DNA of 64,000 nt, taken from Welwitschia mirabilis. Its lineage: Eukaryota; Gnetophyta; Gnetopsida; Welwitschiales. Location: contig JBOZIK010000001.1 in the NCBI GenBank assembly GCA_051453625.1, forward strand, positions 211,027,205 through 211,091,204, written 5' to 3'. The notes below the pieces were generated by a model. It made no database searches. It worked only from the letters and a program-made list of their open reading frames with translations, and was not told the DNA's origin. The translations under genes and the position numbers were made by a program. Shown here one piece after another: positions 10,792-23,445 of this stretch (position 1 is its first letter; each line of letters begins with the position of its first letter).

Positions 10792-13700
10792 ATAACTAGA
10801 AGTTGCTTCTACATTTGCATATCTTTTGTTACTGTTGCTTTAGACTCCTAATAAAATGTTAGATCTTTGACAGAGAGGACTAGGACAAAGGGATGGTCAC
10901 TATGTAGGATCACAGTAACATGGATCACAAGATTTGGCTAGATGATCAAAATTTAGACAAAAGGTACCACTAAAAACTTGGAATTGTAGTCATTATATGC
11001 TATATCGACCTACTAAAAATAAGTTTCAAAGAGAAACGCTACTGCGAAAGAATAAAAGTGAAATGCCTAGAAACGGTCAAAAGCCCTAATTCTGGACTCC
11101 AAATTTGAATCAAAACCTTCATTACAAATATAATCTCTACTCACTTCAATTAACAGATTCGCATTTATGTAGGGTAAGATGCAAAAATTTATAGTTGTTG
11201 GCTAGAATATAGGCAGGTAACTCTTATTTAACCGAAGAATAGTAGTACCTTTCATTCTAAAAATATAATTAGACACAAGATGGGAACTATTATTGCTAAA
11301 ATACAAATTTAGTATTATGATCTCCATGCTTACTACGATGGCACTGGAATTTTTATGGACCTGAAGAAGATCCCTTGTGAGATCTATAGAGATCAAAACT
11401 ACATTGCAACACATTCCATCTAGATTAAAACCTATCAAGTTTCCCTTGAGGTTATCATGATTTACAATCATAATCATAGAGATAACTCCTTCACTAGTTC
11501 TTATTTTGGTTCATAAAAATGAAACTCTAAGACTTTAAACATCAAAGATATTCTATAATTCCTTACTTTTGCAATTTTCTCGAAAAATCTGTGTTATTGT
11601 CTCTAGACTCCATTGATCTAAGATTCTCAAGAAGCCAATACTTAGTGTTAAAACCCTAACTAAAACACAAAAATTTCCACTTAGAAGAAACAGAACAAAC
11701 CTTTGAATGCAAAATAGAGTAAAAATTATGATCTATAAAAATATGTCAGATGTATTACCCATTCATAGAATGATTTTGGAAATAATGGAATACAGAACAT
11801 AGGTTCTAGAAATCCTAGCGTTACATTTATTAGATTAAATTTGATTCTATTATATTTCATGTTATGTTGTTAGGGAATCAAAAATTGTGAGACCTTTTTG
11901 TGAACCTCTAATGAAGCAAAATAAAAAGTTTTCTTTCACTAGAAGAAACCATCTGAAATGACTCCTTCATGTTCTTCATAGAGGTCGGATGAATGAAAGT
12001 GAGATAGGAAATCGCTTGCTTCTTTTTAACTCATGGAAGACCTACAACACTTAGAATAGTGATTCTCTTGAGCTCTGAAAGATCCATGAGCCCTATTTCC
12101 TACCTCCTTCAGTTAGATTCCTTTCTTGCAACTGAAAATCCTAGGCCATTCGACCTATAGCCATGAATTGATTAGATCCATTGTGCCTTGCAAACCACTT
12201 CATGGTAATTTCTTGAAGCCATGATACAAGTTTTCTATCATGATCGGCGGGTCTATGTCAGTTCTTTCTATAAATGTATTAAAGCGCATTAAAGCTGCTA
12301 CACTACGAAATGAAAAAAACATCCCCTTCATTTAGAAGATCTACTAGATAAGAATGCTCTATCATTTGTTTGTGAAATATTAATTCCAACATGTAAAGTG
12401 CCATTGCATGATAACTTTCATGACTTCAAATTCAAGAAAATGAATCTTCTCATTTGTGAATCAATTCTTTCTCCATTATCATTGATGTATGGCCAAAGCA
12501 GCCTTATGTTTTATTGTTAAATTAAATATATTAGCCAAAAAAAAATTGTTCACATGGTTCTTGCCTCTATTTCTTTTACATTATAGATGCGAACAACTTT
12601 TAAGTTCTCTCTCTGTAACATCTCATTGTTCTTCTTTAACTCTTCTGAGATCCCACTGCAATGGCCATGGATCATAAGATAAGCTAAAAATTTGTGAGAG
12701 AAAGCCTAAGATTAGTCTTTTAATTTGATCAAGAAAGTTTGGAGGCAATCGTTGGTTTTGAAAATCCAAGGACTGATGAGAAATCTCTGTAAACATTTCT
12801 ATTATGTAAATCATCATTCCCTTTATCCTATTACATCGAAACAAGGAAAATTAAGGTTTGACATGGAGGCACTACTGCCAATGATGACAAAGGATGGGGT
12901 GCCCCATGTGCAAGTCCTCCCTACTCATCATGCCCCTCATGGAGCTCCTACCACTTATGTACCACTCAGTCCACATTTAGCGATGACTATGCCATCATCG
13001 CATACTATAAACATCTCTTGAAATGTAGAGATAATAGGGCATGAGTTATGCTTGATAAAATTTTCACGTAGAGTTTCTGATTTACAGGCACCCAAATGCA
13101 CCTAAAATTTTTAAAAGACAATTCGTTTATGTTGCATATATTTTTCTATAAATTCTTTACACTGAGAATGGTGATCAATATGATGTTTCATTTATAGCTT
13201 TCATTGATTTAGCAAATCATGATAAGAGATGATCAAATCATATGTGAATTCTTATTTGGGTGAAGAAATTAGTAAGAGTTATAAAGATGTCTAGAGACAA
13301 AAGTGTAGAAGCTTCTAATGAAAACCCAGATTCAAAGAAGGGTTTGACTACAAACTTAAAAACTCAAAAGCCTTCATCTCATATCATCCCCAAATCACAA
13401 TCTACAAATCCTAATTTAGAACTAAAGGGAGATGCGTCTCTTCCTAGAGCCTGAATTGTGCTAATGCAATTGTAGGGTCACCAAAACATATTCCTTGTTA
13501 TCTTTAACCTTCTACTGCTTTTTGCCATGATGTATATAAAGACGATACCAAACCATCCCTAACTAACCTCCCTCTGCTACATAAGCATGTCCCTTTCCTT
13601 TACTCTTGTTCCATTAAATTAAGTATATCTAGTCCTAGTAATAATGTTTCCAAAGCCCCAAAACTGTTCTTTTAGTTGTGAAAAAGACCCCATAATCATC

Positions 13701-15097
13701 GCCCTCTCTGAAGAACCAAAATTCAGAATGTTTCCAGAGTTTTAATTTCTCATTTCAAGCATTCAGAAAATACTTCCGCTTCAACAATTCCCAATAAATA
13801 TGTTCCAAGAAGAGCCTCAATGTCATCCTCTTCAGCTTGAGAAATGAGTAAATATTCCTTTACTGTGACTGCAAGGTCTCTGAGACTGTCACCATCTATT
13901 GTAGGAGTATCCTCTACACCTGATTTCACAGGAATTATCTTTGTATTTGTCTAAGCCTAGAGAGCCATTTCAAAAACATCCATTATAGAAAATTTAGGAA
14001 TACGCTCAACAAATTCTTCTAATATTTTCAGAAAAGAAATGAAGAATTGATTTCTTTCATTAGTGTTCCTCCTTGTCTACTATGGTGGAGCAACACTTTG
14101 TCTTTTAAGATTATCAAATTCTAGTGTATATGTATACCCTGTAATGTCACTCGAAAAAACTTTTATTTCACTAGATGCTTTAGCTTATAAAATTTTACAA
14201 GAGTAATAGCTAGAATCCTAGGTTTAAACATATGGTGAGACAGATGCCTAGAGACACTCTAGATCCCTCTATTTTTATATACCCTCGTTGTCATCATAAT
14301 TTTTCCTTTTGTGTTTTGAAACGTAGCCTGCACTGCTCTTATCACCAATGTCATTTCAAACTCCATCATTATTAAGCTCATGATTGTTACAAAAGCCTTC
14401 ACTCACTAGAGCTCCCTCTATCCACCCTCTATGACCATATTAAATAGAAGCTATGTTCTTCCGTCTTCATTAATCATACATTTAAAGTCAATTTCTATGG
14501 ATTGAATAACTCAAATTATAATTGTACACAAAATGATGTNNNNNNNNNNNNNNNNNNNNNNNNNNNNNNNNNNNNNNNNNNNNNNNNNNNNNNNNNNNNN
14601 NNNNNNNNNNNNNNNNNNNNNNNNNNNNNNNNNNNNNNNNNNNNNNNNNNNNNNNNNNNNNNNNNNNNNNNNNNNNNNNNNNNNNNNNNNNNNNNNNNNN
14701 NNNNNNNNNNNNNNNNNNNNNNNNNNNNNNNNNNNNNNNNNNNNNNNNNNNNNNNNNNNNNNNNNNNNNNNNNNNNNNNNNNNNNNNNNNNNNNNNNNNN
14801 NNNNNNNNNNNNNNNNNNNNNNNNNNNNNNNNNNNNNNNNNNNNNNNNNNNNNNNNNNNCTTGCCTCTATAACTTAGTTGCCTTTCTGAACCTCTAATTC
14901 AAAAAAACCTACAACATGACATGAACCCTATTCAATGATAAAATCAATAAAATTTGTAATTTAAGAGTTCAATTAGACCATCTAGAATCTTTTCTAAGGT
15001 TGTCTTCTATTATCTAGCAAAATCGAAACCTAGGCTCTGATATGAACATGTGATATTCACTATCTTATAACTGAAAATCTTTTACACATTGATTGTC
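10792..15097. other. Interior of the nested element, right part; no gene recognised
   Basis: Short open frames occur (for example 12725-13021 and 13260-13454 on the plus strand), but I recognise no domain in any of them. A 320-N gap lies at 14540-14859. Near the right LTR the minus strand carries a primer-site-like sequence at about 15018-15042. Confidence 0.5.
15018..15042 (-). promoter_or_regulatory. Primer-binding-site-like sequence (initiator Met tRNA type)
   Basis: The minus strand reads ATATCAGAGCCTAGGTTTCG, close to the TGGTATCAGAGCC...GGTTTCGA complement of plant initiator-Met tRNA used by many copia elements. It lies 55 bp inside the LTR border rather than directly at it, so either the border or the assignment is imperfect. 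Confidence 0.5.
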
Positions 15098-17236
15098 TGA
15101 TACCAAAATGTAATGTATGAAATTTTATGCTAAATATCCTCCTCTGTTATGTCTTAGTTCTTCGAGAAAATGATGAACAAACAAATTTCTACTTTGGAAA
15201 CTTTCTAATTGTATATTAAGTAACTTATCTGCTGTAATTGATAGTAACAATTTATGGCCAAATTCAAAGCATAGATATACCATCATTCGTAAACATAACT
15301 ATCACATTACAAATAATTAAACATTCAAAATCTTTCAAGAGAGAAAAGATAATTATAAAAGTATATACATATATTTGAAAGTACATCTGAGTAACAAAAT
15401 TAATACAAATGGCTTAACAAATCCAAGGTTCTTCAACTGCATGCATCTAAACAACAAGTGAAAAAATAGCTCTCAATTCAAATTGCATCAACTAGCTCAT
15501 TCTAAGGCCTTCTTCATAGTAGTTTCTGCACATGCAAGCATGTTGTGAGAATTGTAACCTTCACAGTTCCTAGTATGATGCATGNNNNNNNNNNNNNNNN
15601 NNNNNNNNNNNNNNNNNNNNNNNNNNNNNNNNNNNNNNNNNNNNNNNNNNNNNNNNNNNNNNNNNNNNNNNNNNNNNNNNNNNNNNNNNNNNNNNNNNNN
15701 NNNNNNNNNNNNNNNNNNNNNNNNNNNNNNNNNNNNNNNNNNNNNNNNNNNNNNNNNNNNNNNNNNNNNNNNNNNNNNNNNNNNNNNNNNNNNNNNNNNN
15801 NNNNNNNNNNNNNNNNNNNNNNNNNNNNNNNNNNNNNNNNNNNNNNNNNNNNNNNNNNNNNNNNNNNNNNNNNNNNNNNNNNNNNNNNNNNNNNNNNNNN
15901 NNNNNNNNNNNNNNNNNNNNNNNNNNNNNNNNNNNNNNNNNNNNNNNNNNNNNNNNNNNNNNNNNNNNNNNNNNNNNNNNNNNNNNNNNNNNNNNNNNNN
16001 NNNNNNNNNNNNNNNNNNNNNNNNNNNNNNNNNNNNNNNNNNNNNNNNNNNNNNNNNNNNNNNNNNNNNNNNNNNNNNNNNNNNNNNNNNNNNNNNNNNN
16101 NNNNNNNNNNNNNNNNNNNNNNNNNNNNNNNNNNNNNNNNNNNNNNNNNNNNNNNNNNNNNNNNNNNNNNNNNNNNNNNNNNNNNNNNNNNNNNNNNNNN
16201 NNNNNATATTCAGATAGGACCAATTTACCCCCTTTACTCTCTGTAATTTACTGTAATTCATGCTAATACATCTAGAGGGGACTGATTTACTCCCTTTACT
16301 CTCTAGGAAAAATTTTCAGCGATTTAACATTTCTCAAATATAGGTCAATGAAGGGTTACAAAGCTTAAGTCAAATGAGATGAAAGAATCCTAAGCAATTT
16401 GTACCGCATGGTATTCAAATTATAAACAAAACTTACAAGCTTCAATTAAAACGCAAGATACTAAACAAGGATTTTGAGAATGCAAGCATATCAAAATGGA
16501 AAGGAAATATAAGAAAATAAGTAATCTAAGAATCAAACAAGAAATGATTTGAATAAAAAAAATAATCCCAAAATTAAAATAAAGACTGAAAACTTCTAAA
16601 AATCCAAGGTTCCAAGGCCTTCCAAGCTTGAAGTTGAATTAAACAAGATTCGATAAAAAAGGCTTTTTCAAGATATAAAAAGAAAGAAGAATAAGGTCCT
16701 ATTTATAGCAAAGAATAAAGGATGTGAAAAGACACCATCATAAAAGAGAATGGTGAAGGTGATGAAAGTGGTAACAATGGTGGAAGTGGTGGAAGTGATG
16801 ACAGTGGTGGAAGTTGTGGGGATCACTTTGCCAAGTCACTAGGTGCATCCATCATAATAAATAATGCATTTACTAAAATAAAGAATTAACATGTGTCACA
16901 TCAAATATATAGTTTCCATGTTAATAAAAGATAGAATAATAGTTACACAAGGAGATAAAGATTGATGAAACTAATAACATGACCAATACTTTAGCCACTA
17001 AACTAATATGGTTACTAACACGACCTGTAATGATCATAAAGAATTTACAATAGGGATATTATTACAAATTAAAAGGAATAAAAATTGTGGCATAGGTGTT
17101 TCACAATATAACTATATCTTAATTCTAAGAAAAATAAGTACAATAAGTAAATTAACTTAAGGATCCTATATCAAAAAAATTTTTTTAAGTTAAATTTTTA
17201 GGCTAAGTCTTAAACCTTGAAAGTTTGAACATGACA
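15098..17236 (-). repeat. Right (5') LTR of the nested element
   Basis: Matches 6848-8452 end to end. The 621-N gap at 15585-16205 corresponds to only about 110 bp in the left LTR, so this copy either carries an insertion of about 500 bp or the gap size is wrong. The outer border ACATGACA is followed directly by host gypsy RT sequence. Confidence 0.78.
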
Positions 17237-17944
17237 ATTACATAAGCCAAAGGGCATTGTTTGTAACCAAACGTTCCATAGGGGCAAGTAAAGGTGGTTT
17301 TGTATTAATCTTTGGGAGCAATTTCAAACTGATTATAATCTACGTATCCATNNNNNNNNNNNNNNNNNNNNNNNNNNNNNNNNNNNNNNNNNNNNNNNNN
17401 NNNNNNNNNNNNNNNNNNNNNNNNNNNNNNNNNNNNNNNNNNNNNNNNNNNTGTATTGATCTTTAGGAGCAATTTCAAACTGATTATAATCTACGTATCC
17501 ACCCAAGAAGAAGTAAAATGGATTCCTTGCAAGTTGTTATAAAATTTGATCTCAGAAAGAAAGAGGGAAATGATCTTTTCTAAACATAGCATTTAATTTC
17601 TTATAATTAATGCACATCCTCCATTTTACAGCAGGCCAAGTAGGGATAAGCTCATTATGCTTATTAGGGATAAAGGTAATTCCTGATTTCTTTNNNNNNN
17701 NNNNNNNNNNNNNNNNNNNNNNNNNNNNNNNNNNNNNNNNNNNNNNNNNNNNNNNNNNNNNNNNNNNNNNNNNNNNNNNNNNNNNNNNNNNNNGGATAAG
17801 CTCATTATGCTTATTAGGGATAAAGGTAATTCCTGATTTCTTTGCTACAGTTTGAGCTGGACTGATCCACCTACTATCTGAAATAAGGTCGATAATTCCA
17901 TTATCAATAAATTTAATTACCTTGTTTTTAACTACCTCCCTCAA
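17237..17944 (-). pseudogene. gypsy reverse transcriptase N-terminal half
   Basis: Minus-strand motifs run in the normal order: VIKFIDNGIIDLISDSRWIS, KKSGITFIPNKHNELIPTW, MCINYKKLNA, RKDHFPLSF (17552-17944), then LARNPFYFFLGGYVDYNQFE, KTTFTCPYGTFGYK and MPFGLCN ending at 17237. The motif usually read FLDGYSGYNQ is FLGGYVDYNQ, so the first catalytic Asp has become Gly. A one-base loss separates GYK from MPFGLCN. The coding sequence stops exactly at the nested LTR and resumes at 6835. Blocks on both sides of the gaps at 17352-17451 and 17694-17793 are duplicated (50 bp each). Confidence 0.88.
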
Positions 17945-18485
17945 AGTTGGATTTATCCTTCGTTATGCTTTGATGGGTGGCTTAGCATTTTCCTCCAAAT
18001 AGATATGGTACATGCAAATACTGGGGTTAATGCCTTTAATATTAGAGAGAGTTCATCCTATTGCCTAATTATTTTTCCTTAAGAGTTTAAGTAATTGATA
18101 TTTTTGGGAGGGGGTCAAGAAAGAATTAATGACTATTAGGAAGATGGAGTTATCCCCTTAAAAAAGCATATTTTAGATCATTAGGCAGGGGTTTGAGTTC
18201 TAAGTCGACTTCGTTTTGAGCTATGAAGTACATTTATTAAGAGCAAGCTGATTCATCATTTGCAAGACAATGAGCAGTGGAATCCTAATTCTCAAAAAGG
18301 TTTTCTACTCTATCTACGTACTCTATCCCTTTGTCATTTAATGGTAACTTCATTACATTAAAGACATTTAGTTATATGATCATGTTGCTAAAGGAAATTT
18401 TCGTTAATCTATTCCTAGAATTGATTAAGGCATTTGAAGTTACTAAGAATAGTCTTCCTAATATGATAGGTACTGTTTGATTTGA

Positions 18486-19215
18486 TTAATTCTTCATGTT
18501 CAAGATCACAAAATCTATTAGGAAGTAGCAACTATCAACTCTAACTACAACGTCCTCCATGACTCCTAATGGTGTTTTAACAGNNNNNNNNNNNNNNNNN
18601 NNNNNNNNNNNNNNNNNNNNNNNNNNNNNNNNNNNNNNNNNNNNNNNNNNNNNNNNNNNNNNNNNNNNNNNNNNNNNNNNNNNCATGTTGCCAAAGGAAA
18701 TTTTCATTAATCTATTCCTAGAATTGATTAAGGCATTTGAAGTTGCTAAGAATAGTCTTCCTAATATGATAGGTACTATTTGGTTTGATTAATTCTTCAT
18801 GTTCAAGATCAAAAAATCTATTAGAAAGTAGCAACTATCAACTCTAACTATAACGTCCTCGATGACTCCTAATGGTGTTTTAACAGAGTTGTCTATTAAT
18901 TAGAGTAAGTCCTTCTAAGCCTAACTCCTTATAGGTTCTATAGGAAGCAAGTTTACACTAGCTCCTAAATCTAAGAAGGCTTAGTTGGGTTATTTGTTGC
19001 CTATAGTAATAGTAATTGTGGGACACCTAGGATCTTTATACTTTAGTGGGAGTTGGTTTTGGAGAATTGCACTTGTTTGTTGAGCTAAAAAGGCTTTGGA
19101 TTTAATGTTCATTCAACTTTTTACAGTGCATAACTCCTTAAAGAATTTAGCATAGGAAGGTACATTTTTTATGGATTTTAGGAGGGGAATGTTTATTTTA
19201 ACTTCCTTAAAAATT
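18486..19215 (-). pseudogene. gypsy aspartic protease region
   Basis: The minus strand reads FKEVKINIPLLKSIKNVPSY and AKFFKELCTVK (about 19115-19212), the usual segment before the protease. Then comes AFLDLGASVNLLP (about 18930-18990), matching the D(L/S)GASVNLLP active site, and TPLGVMEDVVVRVDSCYFLI (about 18510-18580), the protease C-terminus. The protease would cut the Gag-Pol polyprotein. The block 18382-18583 is repeated at 18684-18885 across a 100-N gap. Stops interrupt the frame. Confidence 0.85.
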
Positions 19216-19447
19216 TCTAAAGCCTCTACTTACTTTTTCATCATGTTATCCTTCCTAAGCTGTTGGGAAAAAAGTAATGGTTCTTCGTAATTGGGCAATG
19301 GATTTTCACTCTTCTCCTTTTCCTTACTTTCTATGAGTTTTGGTTTATCTTGAGGTTTATTGTGTGTGGGAAGATTTTTAAGCTCTTTCCCATTGTTAAG
19401 GTATATAGACTTAGTTTCTTTTAAGTGTTCTACCCCTTTTGTAAACT

Positions 19448-21960
19448 TGACTCCTTTTAGGTTTGGTTGAACACTCATGAGGAGTTTCCCTATTTCTATT
19501 TAGTTAATTAATAAAAGGATGTGGGTGATGATTTGTTGGAGCTAGTTTATGCTTTATTCAAGTTTTTGATTTGTTTGGTTTATGCTTTATTCAAGTCTTT
19601 GATTTGTTTGAGTTTGTATTTACATGAACCTTTTGAGGGCTTTCTCTAATGAGTTAAATGAACTTGTTTAATGGTTTGATGATGAAGGGTAAGAATTATA
19701 AGATGAGGGGGACAAAGTTTTAGGCTAAAAATTTTATTGTGGGATATTGTCTTACTTTTAAGAGAAATTTGGATGATTAATACCAAATGGGATTGTAAGT
19801 GTTCGAGCATGGGTTGTTTTTGGGATTTTGCCATTGATGGCCTACTGTATTTACTTGTTCATTAACTATGTTTTGAAATAAAGAAATAAATGGACATTCA
19901 TTTAGTTCATGAGTGTCAGGTAAAGTGAGATGGTCAATAATTCTTTCTTGCAAGTTCGTCTATTTTGTTATTCAACTTGAAGTTTTCTGGAATTTTAAAG
20001 ACACTTGTTGACCTAACTAAATGATGTTTAAAGGTTCTATAAGTTTCTCCCAGTTTTTTGAGCTCAAAGCTATAAATTCTAAATACCCCCAAACCTCATC
20101 TATGGACACGCTAAAAAAATTACCTTAGCTCATCATCTCAACTAGTTGGTGGTTATTTGTGGACAATCCATCATAGAAGAAACTAATTTTTCTACTTGAC
20201 TTAAAACCATGTTGGGGACATTTCAATAGCATGTCCTTAAATTGTTCCAAGATCTAGGAAAAGGTTTTGTGATCCTTTTATTGGAAATTCATGATTTCTT
20301 TCCTAAGGCCATTTGTCTTGTGATTAGAAAAGAATTTAGAGATGAAGGCTATACTTAGGTCCATCCAATTTGTAATGGAGAAGGGTTTTAGGATGTATAA
20401 CTAGGATTTTGCCTTCTCTTTCAAGAAAAAGAGGAATAGAATAAACCTAAGTGCATCATGAGTGTTAAGGTATTGAGGGAAGGTTGATAAGACGCACTCA
20501 AATTCCTTAAGGTGNNNNNNNNNNNNNNNNNNNNNNNNNNNNNNNNNNNNNNNNNNNNNNNNNNNNNNNNNNNNNNNNNNNNNNNNNNNNNNNNNNNNNN
20601 NNNNNNNNNNNNNNTTGACTCCTTTTAGGTTTGGTTGAACACTCATGAGGAGTTTCCCTATTTCTATTTGGTTAATTAATGAAAGGATGTGGGTGATGGT
20701 TTGTTGGAGCTAGTTTATGCTTTATTCAAGTTCTTGATTTATTTGGTTTATGCTTTATTCAAGTCTTTGATTTTTTGTTTGAGTTTATATTTCCATGAAC
20801 CTTTTGAGGACTTTCTCTAATGAGTTAAATGAACTTGTTTGACAGTTTGATGATGAAGGGTAAGAATTAGAAGATGAGGAGGATGAAGTTTTAAGCTAAA
20901 AATTTTATTATGGGGTATTGTCTTACTTCTAAGACAAATTTGGATGATTATACCAAACGAGATTGTAAGTGTTCGAGCATGGGTTGTTTTTGGGATTTTG
21001 CCATTTATGGCCTACTGTATTCACTTATTCATTAACTATGTTTTAAATAAAGAAATAAATGGGCATTCATTTATTTCATGAGTGTCAAGTTTAGCTATCA
21101 TAAATGAGGTTGAAGGTGAGATGGTTAATAATTCTTTCTTGCAATTTTGTCTATTTTGTTATTCAACTTGAAGTTTTCTGAAATTTTAAAGACACTTTTT
21201 GACCTAACTAAATGATGTGATCTTGAAGGTTCTATAGGTTTCTCCCAGTTTTTTAAGCTTAAAGTTACAAATTCTAAATACCCCCGAACCTCATCTATGG
21301 GCATGCTTAAAAAATTACCTTAGCTCATCATCTCAACTAGTTGGTGGTTATTCGTGGACAACCCATCATAAAAGAAACTAATTTTTCTACTTGGCTCAAA
21401 ACCATGTTGGGGAAATTTCAATAGCATGTCCTTAAATCGTTCCAAGGTCTAAGAAAAGGTTTCTTGATCCTTTTATCGGAAATTCATGATTTCTTTCCTA
21501 AGGCTATTTGTCTTGTGATTAGGAAAGAATTTAGAGATGAAGGCTATACTTAGGTCCACCCAATTTGTAACGGAGAAGCGTTTTAGGATGTATAACCAGG
21601 ATTTTTCCTTCTCTTTCAAGGACAAGAGGAATAGAATAAACCTAAGTGCATCATGAGTGTTAAGGTATTGAGGGACGGTTGATAAGANNNNNNNNNNNNN
21701 NNNNNNNNNNNNNNNNNNNNNNNNNNNNNNNNNNNNNNNNNNNNNNNNNNNNNNNNNNNNNNNNNNNNNNNNNNNNNNNNNNNNNNNCTCTTTCAAGGAA
21801 AAGAGGAATAGAATAAACCTAAGTGCATCATGAGTGTTAAGGTATTGAGGGAAGGTTGATAAGACGCACTCGAATTCCTTAAGGTGGAGATACGGAGCTT
21901 CAGATTCAAGGCCATGGAAATGAGGCAATAAGTGGATAGTAGAGGGTTTGAATTCTAACC
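19448..21960 (-). pseudogene. gypsy gag, present as two gap-separated copies
   Basis: Minus-strand translation of 21473-21928 gives PHFHGLESEAPYLHLKEFE, then CVLSTFPQYLNTHDALRFIL, FLFSLKE, KEKSWLYIL and FFPNHKTNSLRKEIMNF, the retrotransposon gag domain of plant Ty3 elements. Further down come LLKFPQHGFEP, FFYDGLS and VEMMS. A second, about 97% similar run lies at 19448-20514; the copies are separated by the gap at 20515-20614, and another gap at 21688-21787 has repeated flanks. One gag doubled by the assembly is more likely than two. Gag would package the element RNA. MSVQPNLKGV, in the linker after gag, occurs at both 19478 and 20646. Confidence 0.83.
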
Positions 21961-23419
21961 TCTAGTTAATGGGTGGCATCATGCAAGAGGGTATTCCTGA
22001 ACTTTGTGGTTGGAGGTAATTGTGAAGGGTTTACTTAGATTGGTTAGCAGTAATAGTAAGGGCAACTTGTCATTTAGCCACTTCTTGGATGAAAAAGTAG
22101 GTTTTTAACCTATTGAGAATTTTCTGGTTTAACAAAGAGCCACTAAAGGAATTTTGGAGATTAAGTGAGCCATTTGAATCGTGCTATTATGGTGAGCTAC
22201 TTTGATTGTTTTGGTTATTTTGCAAGGTTGAGGTTTGATCTGATTGAGAATCATCTCGAGCTCAGTTTTCATTTTGGGATTTGAGTGTCCTCATCCTGAC
22301 ATGATCAGTAAAGGAGTTAATGTTGTCGTGGATTAATCTTCCAGTTTTGTCATAGGCTTAGGTCATGCAAGATTAAGTTTGAAAGGTTGCAAGAAGGTTT
22401 TAAACAATTCTCAAAATAGATTGCATAAAGGCTATAAGTCATAGAGGGTTTTGGGTTTTGATAAAGGCTGTAACCAAAAACAAAGAGTGTTCTAGGTTGA
22501 AAGGACAATGATGCCAGTGAGGACAGGCATTGACGCCAGTCAAGTTTGAGTTCTCAGATTTAGTTTTTGCATAGTGGTTCGTTAAGTTTGCACAGGGTTT
22601 TTCAAGTAACAGAATTATAGAAAAATTAAACAGAGACGACGAACATGAATAAAATTAAGCCCAATGTAACAAAATCATAAGAAAAATATTTAAGAGAATT
22701 TTAGTGTTTTATACATGCAGCGAAACGCAGAAATAGAAATAGAAAAACACAGAAAACATAGCAAAAAAAGAAAAACATGCAATGCAACATTAAGTTAATT
22801 AAAAATTTTTAAGTTTTTTAAACTCCAAAGCAACCTACAAACAAATGTTAGACCTGTAGANNNNNNNNNNNNNNNNNNNNNNNNNNNNNNNNNNNNNNNN
22901 NNNNNNNNNNNNNNNNNNNNNNNNNNNNNNNNNNNNNNNNNNNNNNNNNNNNNNNNNNNNATAAAATTAAGCCCAATGTAATGAAATCATGAGAAAAATA
23001 TTTAAGAGCATTTTAGTGTTTTATACATGCAGCGAAATGCAGAAATAGAAATAGAAAAACACAGAAAACATAGCAAAAAAAGAAAAGCATGCAATGCAAC
23101 ATTAAGCTAATTAAAAGTTTTTAAGTTTTTTAAACCCCAAAGAAACCTACAAAAAAATGTTAGACTTGTAGAAAAAAAGTTAAGAAATAATCAAAAACAA
23201 ACTTTAACACAAGTTGGACCAGTTCAGGTAACACTAGAAGGATAAATACGAACCATTAGAGAAAAAAAGAAAAGAAACACACAAAGCAAAAGAAAAAGGA
23301 CCAGTTTGGGTATCATTGGAAAAAGGAGTAGTACGCACCATTAGAAAGATTAAAACCATGTATAAACTTGCAAAAACAAAAAATAGTGCTTCTTTGAACT
23401 GCTACCGTGCCATTATACT
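21961..23419. other. Leader between primer site and gag of the gypsy element
   Basis: No coding motif. The stretch 22640-22860 is repeated at 22961-23165 across a 100-N gap. Consistent with the long untranslated leader of Athila-type elements. Confidence 0.5.
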
Positions 23420-23437
23420 TGGTAACAATGCCAAAAT
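23420..23437 (-). promoter_or_regulatory. Primer-binding site, tRNA-Asp type, decayed
   Basis: The minus strand reads TGGCATTGTTACCAAGTA. The tRNA-Asp site used by many plant gypsy elements is TGGCGCCGTTGCCGGGGA. Six of the seven differences are G-to-A or C-to-T transitions, as expected from methyl-C deamination on both strands. It lies 8 bp inside the 5' LTR border. Confidence 0.7.
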
Positions 23438-23445
23438 CTTCTTAA

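Larger units (their letters stand above)
6848..17236 (-). mobile_element. Nested LTR retroelement lacking recognisable pol (LARD-like)
   Basis: Two long direct repeats, 6848-8452 and 15098-17236, both start TGATACCAAAATG and end near ...ATGACA (ATGATA in the left copy). They bracket about 6.6 kb and sit inside the RT of the gypsy element. Minus-strand polarity is suggested by a sequence like the initiator-Met tRNA primer site, ATATCAGAGCCTAGGTTTCG, read from 15042 downward, and by a purine tract next to the left LTR (AAGAGGTGGAATAA at 8453-8470). I find no gag, protease, RT or integrase motif in the interior, so it resembles a large non-autonomous derivative. It contains a WD40 gene fragment (10565-10791) in the opposite orientation. 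The superfamily is uncertain; the primer type suggests copia. Confidence 0.72.
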
